This document shows positions 6,765-10,731 of a stretch of DNA of 10,731 bases, in pieces. The notes beneath the pieces are model-generated. The model was given only the letters and a program-made list of their open reading frames with translations. It did no database searches and was not told where the DNA came from. Each line of letters starts with the position of its first letter. Within the stretch, counting starts at the first letter, position 1. The DNA lies in assembly GCA_031267855.1 (NCBI GenBank), contig JAIRYH010000155.1, positions 1 through 10,731 on the forward strand. Reading direction: 5' to 3'. Origin of the DNA: Prevotellaceae bacterium. GTDB taxonomy: Bacteria; Bacteroidota; Bacteroidia; Bacteroidales; UBA932. Both the position numbers and the translations under genes were made by a program.

Positions 6765-7508
6765 TTAAATATCCAATAAAAATTTTTCAAAACCCTCTAA
6801 TGAGATGAGCGTTTGAATATTAAATTTTCCGCTTCGGGTACGGCGCAGACCGGTCAAATGAGCTCCGCTTTGCAATGCCGCGCCTAAGTCGCGGGCAAAA
6901 GCACGAATATAGGTTCCTTTGCTGCACACTATGCGTACCGTAAGTTTCGGAGGGTTGAAAGCCATTAATTCCGTTTCATAGACGGTAATGACAGACGGTT
7001 TCATTACAGCGTCCTGTCCGGCATGCGCAAATTTATATGCCCGTGTTCCGCCCAGCATTTTTGCAGAAAAAACAGGTGGAATTTGTTCCTGTGTTCCGAC
7101 GAACGCTTTCAGCGCATCGTCTATCATCGCCCTGGTAATATGGGCAAAGGGATAACGGGCGTCCACTTCTTTTTCCAGGTCAAACGAGGGCGTGGTCGCT
7201 CCTGTTTCTATTTCGGCGATGTATTCCTTTTCTTCGGACTGCAATGCGCCGGCCTGTTTGGTCGCTTTGCCCGTGCACACCAGCAGTACGCCTGTTGCCA
7301 ATGGATCCAGTGTGCCGGCATGTCCTGCTTTTAATTTTTTCTGATTCATTTTTCGTTGCAGTGCAAATTTTATCTTGCGCACCGCATCTGCCGACGTCCA
7401 GCCAAGCGGCTTGTCGACAGGAATAATTACTCCTTCGGAAAAGGCCTCCGGCAATGGCGGATGACGGAGAGAAAAGACCGTTGTGCCGCTTATGAAATTT
7501 TTATCCAC
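6765..7508 (-). CDS. truB: tRNA pseudouridine(55) synthase TruB
   Basis: TruB converts U55 in the T-arm of tRNAs to pseudouridine. The 247-residue protein shows PVDKPLGWTSADAV (30-43), the catalytic motif GHAGTLDPLATG (62-73) with the nucleophile Asp68, QIPPVFSAK (142-150), CSKGTYIRAFARDLG (195-209) and GAHLTGLRRTRSG (215-227). Length fits the short Bacteroidota form without a PUA domain. The start is a GTG (complement of 7506-7508) with a weak AGG upstream; no in-frame ATG precedes the conserved core except deep inside it, so about 25 extra residues before the core are tolerated. It appears to be the first gene of truB-queA-dprA and is divergent from gldE. Confidence 0.96.
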   Translation of the reverse strand: MDKNFISGTTVFSLRHPPLPEAFSEGVIIPVDKPLGWTSADAVRKIKFALQRKMNQKKLKAGHAGTLDPLATGVLLVCTGKATKQAGALQSEEKEYIAEIETGATTPSFDLEKEVDARYPFAHITRAMIDDALKAFVGTQEQIPPVFSAKMLGGTRAYKFAHAGQDAVMKPSVITVYETELMAFNPPKLTVRIVCSKGTYIRAFARDLGAALQSGAHLTGLRRTRSGKFNIQTLISLEGFEKFLLDI

Positions 7509-7590
7509 AAATTACCTGCTTAATATTTTTCACGAATGTACACATTTTTTTCAAAAGGAACAGCGGATAAACGCCATTGCTGATTCCTTT

Positions 7591-7620
7591 TTTGCAATTC
7601 GTTACTTTTTATTACCTTTG
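7591..7620 (+). promoter_or_regulatory. Bacteroidota-type promoter of gldE
   Basis: TTTG (7591-7594) and TACCTTTG (7613-7620) are separated by 18 nt, a near-ideal match to the phylum's primary sigma promoter. Transcription would start near 7627, only about 20 nt before the proposed TTG start codon. At that point a 6-bp inverted repeat TAACAA (7628-7633)/TTGTTA (7638-7643) occurs. It could be an operator or a 5' hairpin. Confidence 0.75.
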
Positions 7621-7647
7621 TAGCGCTTAACAAAAAATTGTTAGACT

Positions 7648-8685
7648 TTGGAACCTCCCAGTTGTTGGATATTTCTGCAAATCCATTTTTCGACAGCCAC
7701 CACCACCGACCTGCTGTACGCATGTTTGCTGTTAGTTTTTCTATTTTTTTCCGCGTTTTTTTCCGGTACCGAAACGGCGTATTTTTCCCTGTCGCCGCAA
7801 GATATTGATAAACTCAAGCGCGAAGAAACCAGGGCAACACGCCGCGTACTGGCGCACCTGGCGAAATCAGACCGGCTGCTGGGAACTGTTCTGGCGGGTA
7901 ATAACCTGGTGAATATCGCCATCATTTTGCTGTCCTCGCTCCTTATTAATAAATTCGTTGCCTGCCCCACGCCGTTGATTGACTTTTTGGTTCAAACCGT
8001 ATGTGTAACGTTTGTGCTGGTGCTTTTCGGAGAAGTGCTGCCAAAAACATTTACCGCGCAGCATCGCCTGTCGTTTACCAAAAGAACGACATCGCTGCTA
8101 AGCGCTGTTTCCGCATTATTACAGCCTTTTTCGTGGTTTCTTGCACATTTTGCCGCCCGGGTGAACAGGCATTTCCGCAACATTCGCAGCGCTGTTTCCA
8201 TCGACGAGCTGTCGCAGGCGGTGGACATTACCGAAAGCCAGTCGGCAGAAGACAAAAAAATACTGAAGGGCATTGTCCGCTTTGTGAACATTGACGTCCA
8301 CGAAGTGATGCGTCCGCGTATCAGCGTGGAGGCGGTGGAGCTGCACATGGACTTTATTACCGTACGCAACAAAATGATGGAATGCGGCTACTCCCGCCTT
8401 CCTGTTTACGACAGAACGCCCGACCATGTGAAAGGCGTCCTGTATGTGAAAGACCTGATGCCGTACCTGTATACCGAAGATGCCGGTTTTGCCTGGCAGC
8501 CGTTTATCCGGGACGCCTATTTTGTGCCGGAGAATAAAAAAATAAACGACCTGATGGAAGAATTCCGCCACCGGAAAATACACATGGCGATCGTGGTTGA
8601 TGAATACGGCGGCACCGAAGGCATCGTAACCCTCGAAGATATCCTGGAAGAAATTGTAGGAGAAATTTCGGATGAAACGGATTGA
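7648..8685 (+). CDS. gldE: GldE, DUF21/CBS-domain membrane protein (short form)
   Basis: The protein matches GldE, a relative of CorC/HlyC-type transporters linked to gliding and type IX secretion in gliding relatives. The N-terminal CNNM/DUF21 membrane region has hydrophobic segments at about 22-46, 84-102, 112-132 and 148-168, with the signature [11 protein letters not shown] (38-48) and GEVLPKTF (128-135). A CBS pair follows at about 217-340, with [19 protein letters not shown] and [22 protein letters not shown]. The frame then ends at GEISDETD: the C-terminal CorC_HlyC domain normally found in the family (about 80-100 residues) is absent. The start is a TTG at 7648; the codon two before it (TAG, 7642-7644) blocks extension and the first internal Met is residue 221. 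The 3' end overlaps gldD by 14 nt. No mutY or ssb gene precedes it, unlike in many Bacteroidota. Confidence 0.9.
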   Translation: MEPPSCWIFLQIHFSTATTTDLLYACLLLVFLFFSAFFSGTETAYFSLSPQDIDKLKREETRATRRVLAHLAKSDRLLGTVLAGNNLVNIAIILLSSLLINKFVACPTPLIDFLVQTVCVTFVLVLFGEVLPKTFTAQHRLSFTKRTTSLLSAVSALLQPFSWFLAHFAARVNRHFRNIRSAVSIDELSQAVDITESQSAEDKKILKGIVRFVNIDVHEVMRPRISVEAVELHMDFITVRNKMMECGYSRLPVYDRTPDHVKGVLYVKDLMPYLYTEDAGFAWQPFIRDAYFVPENKKINDLMEEFRHRKIHMAIVVDEYGGTEGIVTLEDILEEIVGEISDETD

Positions 8686-9253
8686 CGGATGGCTGGCGGC
8701 GGCAGCCATACTGCTTGCCGCGTGCAACGGCACTGTGCCGGTTCCCAAACCGCACGGTTATTTGCGCATTGACTTCCCTGAAAAAAATTACCGGACATTT
8801 GACTCGGCAGGCTATCCGTACCGCTTCGGCTATCCTTCCTGTGCTGCCGTTGTCCCCGACAAACAAAGCTACCGCTACGAACCCTACTGGATCAACTTGC
8901 ATTTTCCGGCCTGCAACGCCACGATACACATAAGCTACAAGCGCATCCGCAACAACCTGCCGGAATTGCTGGACGACGCCTACCATTTCGTGTACCGCCA
9001 CGCGATCAAAGCCGACGAAATAGCCGAAACGCCGTTCCGCAATGAAATGAAAAAAACATACGGTTTCCTGTATGAAATAAGCGGCGACGTGGCGTCGCCG
9101 GTGCAGTTTTATGTAACCGACAGTACGCGCCACTTCCTGCGCGGATCGCTCTATTTCATGTCCACGCCAAACAGTGACTCCCTGGCGCCCTCCGTTGCTT
9201 TTATAACCGCCGACATGCAACATTTGATGCAAACACTGGAATGGAAACAATAA
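8672..9253 (+). CDS. gldD: Gliding motility lipoprotein GldD
   Basis: The 193-residue protein starts with a lipoprotein signal peptide (hydrophobic 8-17, lipobox LAAC, Cys18) and continues with [16 protein letters not shown] (25-40), a hallmark of GldD. The later [20 protein letters not shown] and HFLRGSLYF stretches also fit. It is expected as an envelope lipoprotein. GldD is needed for gliding in Flavobacterium, but homologues are kept in non-gliding Bacteroidales where the role is unclear. The ATG lies within the last codons of gldE and has a good Shine-Dalgarno sequence AGGAG at 8658-8662, inside the gldE coding region, consistent with translational coupling. Length is normal for the family. 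Confidence 0.93.
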   Translation: MKRIDGWLAAAAILLAACNGTVPVPKPHGYLRIDFPEKNYRTFDSAGYPYRFGYPSCAAVVPDKQSYRYEPYWINLHFPACNATIHISYKRIRNNLPELLDDAYHFVYRHAIKADEIAETPFRNEMKKTYGFLYEISGDVASPVQFYVTDSTRHFLRGSLYFMSTPNSDSLAPSVAFITADMQHLMQTLEWKQ

Positions 9254-9271
9254 CTGCAGGAAGAGAATAAC

Positions 9272-9307
9272 GCGGCGCATCCAGGAAGATGCAAATTTAA
9301 ACGCCGC
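9272..9307 (+). promoter_or_regulatory. Nested inverted repeats in the leader of the PPTase gene
   Basis: GCGGCG (9272-9277) pairs with CGCCGC (9302-9307), and within it GCATC (9277-9281) pairs with GATGC (9288-9292). The structure fills part of the 86-bp gap between gldD and the transferase gene. There is no T-run after it, so it is not a standard terminator. No -7 box is seen in the gap. Confidence 0.35.
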
Positions 9308-9339
9308 AGCACGAAACAGAATTTAAAACAAAAACACAA

Positions 9340-9972
9340 ATGCTCTATAACATTCAAAAACACAAAGACGGAAGCGTCATTGCAATTTGGGAAATTACCG
9401 AAACCGAAGCAGCGCTGCGGCAAACTTGTCCGCTGCCCCACAGGGATGAAGAAGAGATGCATTTTATAACCAGTGAGCAGCGCCGCAAGGAGCGGCTGGT
9501 GGTTTATCTGCTGCTCGAACACCTGTTCGGCAAGAAAATTTACCTGGGCTATTACGACAACGGCCGCCCCTTCCTGCAAAACGAAGTGGGCGACATCAGC
9601 ATTTCGCACACCCCCCGCTTTGCCTGCGTCATCTACCATCCGGAAAAACACGTGGGAATAGACATTGAAAATACCACGCGCAGTTTCTCGGCCGTTGAGA
9701 AAAAAGCGCTCTCCGTAAAAGAACAGCATTACCTGAACGAAAAACGCCGCAACATACAGCTATGCCTTATCTGGAGCGCAAAAGAAGCGCTCTACAAATA
9801 CATCGGCGAAAGCGGCATTGATTTTGCCGCACAGCTGGAAATAGAAAAATTCACACCCCGCAAAAAAGGTAAACTGACCGCTGCCTACACCGGCAAAGAG
9901 CAGCAAACAGCCGCCTACCAACTGTCGTACCAGATCGTCGAAGACCATGTGATGGTATGGATTATTGCATAA
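9340..9972 (+). CDS. 4'-phosphopantetheinyl transferase superfamily protein
   Basis: These enzymes move the 4'-phosphopantetheine arm of coenzyme A onto a serine of carrier proteins. The 210-residue single-chain form resembles the Sfp/AcpT class. Key motifs are NGRPFL (74-79), DISISHT (85-91), VGIDIE (105-110) with the metal-binding Asp108 and Glu110, and IWSAKEALYK (144-153) with Glu149 and Lys153. All expected active-site residues are present, so it should be active. No carrier protein or synthase lies in the window, so the substrate is unknown. It follows gldD by 86 bp on the same strand and may share its transcript; placement after gldE/gldD is a common Bacteroidales arrangement as I recall it. 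No Shine-Dalgarno sequence precedes the ATG, only an A-rich leader. Confidence 0.92.
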   Translation: MLYNIQKHKDGSVIAIWEITETEAALRQTCPLPHRDEEEMHFITSEQRRKERLVVYLLLEHLFGKKIYLGYYDNGRPFLQNEVGDISISHTPRFACVIYHPEKHVGIDIENTTRSFSAVEKKALSVKEQHYLNEKRRNIQLCLIWSAKEALYKYIGESGIDFAAQLEIEKFTPRKKGKLTAAYTGKEQQTAAYQLSYQIVEDHVMVWIIA

Positions 9973-10136
9973 CGGGCAACGGGGTGCAAGGGGTGAAGGG
10001 TAAAAGGGTGAAGGGTGGAAGGGTGCGCGAAGCGCAGGGGACGCCGCTGGAACAATTTACTATTTTACTATTGACTATTTGGCTGGCGCGCCCGTGCGCT
10101 TGCCGCAATTCATACCTCATGCTTTATACCTCATAC
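9973..10136. repeat. Spacer built of several short degenerate repeat families
   Basis: Immediately after the transferase stop codon comes a purine-rich run of AAGGGTG-like units (about 9982-10028). Next are TTTACTATT-like units (10056-10080) and two copies of ATACCTCAT (10112-10120 and 10126-10134). A small stem GCGCGAAGCGC lies at about 10025-10035. No convincing gene is seen on either strand. Confidence 0.7.
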
Positions 10137-10138
10137 GT

Positions 10139-10179
10139 AAAAAAACGCCGGCAGGTTTTCAAACCCTGCCGGCGTTTTT
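10139..10179. terminator. Strong bidirectional rho-independent terminator
   Basis: Arms AAAAACGCCGGCAGG (10141-10155) and CCTGCCGGCGTTTTT (10165-10179) are exact 15-bp complements around a 9-nt loop. T-runs follow the G+C-rich stem in both directions, so it can end the gldE-gldD-PPTase transcript from the left and the PIN-module transcript from the right. Confidence 0.85.
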
Positions 10180-10193
10180 CAATTTTTATTTAC

Positions 10194-10241
10194 GCAGGTG
10201 GAACCTGCGGGGATAATCCGGACAAGGTAGAACCTTGTCCG
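10194..10241. repeat. Pair of compact hairpins with a shared core
   Basis: GCAGGT (10194-10199)/ACCTGC (10203-10208) closes a GGA loop, and CGGACAAGGT (10219-10228)/ACCTTGTCCG (10232-10241) closes an AGA loop. Both have the centre AGGT-nGA-ACCT and perfect stems. They lack T-runs and look like REP-type palindromic repeats rather than terminators. Confidence 0.7.
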
Positions 10242-10259
10242 AACAGGGGAAGTGAAAAC

Positions 10260-10409
10260 TCATTTATTCACCAGGTCGCTGTATTCTTTGCGGGCTGTGC
10301 GCAGGTATTGCAGCCGTTGGGTTTTGGACAGGGGCGCCATTTCGGCATTCACTTCTTTTTTAATATCGCGCATCATTTGCACGCAATCAAATTTTTTCTT
10401 TTGTTTCAT
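10260..10409 (-). CDS. Small protein, likely partner of the PIN-domain gene
   Basis: A 49-codon frame starts at an ATG (complement of 10407-10409) and ends with TGA at 10260-10262. The protein begins MKQKKKFDCVQMMRDIKKEV and continues with a charged, probably all-helical sequence ending EYSDLVNK. Its start lies inside the last codons of the PIN-domain gene (23-nt overlap in another frame), as is usual for toxin-antitoxin pairs. Small MMRDI-type proteins occur next to this class of PIN proteins in my memory, but I cannot name a family. No membrane segment or signal peptide is seen. It could be an antitoxin or simply a conserved partner. The frame is intact although the neighbour is broken. Confidence 0.6.
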   Translation of the reverse strand: MKQKKKFDCVQMMRDIKKEVNAEMAPLSKTQRLQYLRTARKEYSDLVNK

Positions 10410-10654
10410 GACTGATTAAATCTTTGGGTGAACGTATTTCTATTGCTTGATAACCATTTTTTATGTTAATGGAATTGTATCCCCTAATTCTTTCGATATT
10501 CACAATATGCTTAAAATTCCAACTGATTAACAGGTCTATTTTATGAACAGTGGCGGTGGCTATATGGATACAATGTATCCTGTTCAAATTCGCGGTCATA
10601 ATACCCGCCGATAACCGATGTGTCCAAGTATAATATTAATTTTCTGCCTTTCAT
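10387..10654 (-). pseudogene. PIN-domain (VapC-like) nuclease gene, internally deleted and frameshifted
   Basis: From the ATG at 10652-10654 (complement) the first frame reads MKGRKLILYLDTSVIGGYYD, with the PIN start LDTSVI whose Asp11 is the first metal ligand. This frame ends at TAA (10541-10543) after 37 codons. Another frame, open from 10599 to 10387, supplies the C-terminal part: HIATATVHKIDLLISWNFKH then NIERIRGYNSINIKNGY and EIRSP, the usual end of this PIN subfamily. The two parts meet near 10570-10590, in different frames, and about 70-90 residues that normally lie between (with further acidic residues) are missing. A residue normally Asp before the HIA motif reads His/Cys here. A functional nuclease is therefore unlikely. 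VapC-like PIN proteins cleave RNA and are held in check by a partner. Confidence 0.75.
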
Positions 10655-10665
10655 TGTGCTTTATT

Positions 10666-10680
10666 TCTCCCACAAATATA
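10666..10680 (-). promoter_or_regulatory. Candidate -7 box and ribosome binding site of the PIN module
   Basis: The minus strand has TATATTTG (complement of 10673-10680), matching TAnnTTTG, followed by GGGAGA (complement of 10666-10671) about 11 nt before the ATG. A TTTG lies upstream at a spacing slightly longer than usual. With this box the leader would be very short, so the promoter call is tentative. Confidence 0.4.
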
Positions 10681-10711
10681 CATAAAATATTTAATTCACC
10701 CCGCAAACAAA

Positions 10712-10731
10712 CCCGTAGAGACGCGATGCAT
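10712..10731. repeat. Half of a palindromic repeat at the right edge
   Basis: The window ends in GTAGAGACGCGATGCAT. The centre GATGCATC would be self-complementary if continued, so this looks like the left arm of a REP-type palindrome (GTAGAGACGC ... GCGTCTCTAC) cut by the edge. The right arm is not visible. Confidence 0.35.

Noticed and set aside
8504..9280. A 258-codon minus-strand frame across gldE and gldD
   Set aside because: It covers two recognised genes on the other strand and its sequence has no motif, only the low-complexity look of a reverse frame.

Overview
The window comes from a chromosome of the phylum Bacteroidota, most probably order Bacteroidales. Two things point there. 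First, several leaders carry the Bacteroidota primary-sigma promoter form (TAnnTTTG with an upstream TTTG) in place of -35/-10 boxes. Second, gldE and gldD lie side by side, followed by a phosphopantetheinyl transferase. Most of the window is housekeeping DNA; no tRNA, rRNA or CRISPR array was seen.

Layout. 1-141: N-terminus of an IS4-like transposase (minus strand) running off the left edge, with its end apparently inside a palindromic repeat. 333-1457 (minus): secreted lipoprotein beta-propeller of the 6-phosphogluconolactonase-like family, with its own promoter and terminator. 1458-2119: a gene-free spacer packed with short tandem repeats, hairpins and a 146-bp element bounded by 13-bp perfect inverted repeats. 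2120-4252 (minus): PpiD-type membrane-anchored periplasmic foldase with its own promoter. 4441-7508 (minus): probable operon truB-queA-dprA (tRNA pseudouridine synthase, queuosine synthesis, DNA uptake/recombination). 7648-9972 (plus): divergent cluster gldE-gldD-PPTase. 9973-10259: spacer with simple-sequence arrays, a strong bidirectional terminator and two more hairpins. 10260-10654 (minus): a two-gene module like a VapC toxin and partner, in which the PIN-domain nuclease gene has lost its middle and reading frame while the overlapping 49-codon partner is intact.

How the genes fit together. truB, queA and dprA share direction and short gaps, and truB and gldE are divergent from a 139-bp intergenic region. 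gldE and gldD overlap by 14 nt and are probably translationally coupled; in gliding relatives both are needed for the type IX secretion/gliding apparatus, but the pair also occurs in non-gliding Bacteroidales. The GldE here ends right after the CBS pair and lacks the C-terminal CorC_HlyC domain usual in the family.

I did not find a convincing new multi-gene system. The observations most worth following are the 146-bp inverted-repeat element (1698-1843), the collapsed PIN module with its surviving partner gene, the shortened GldE, and the variety of degenerate short-period repeats confined to the spacers.
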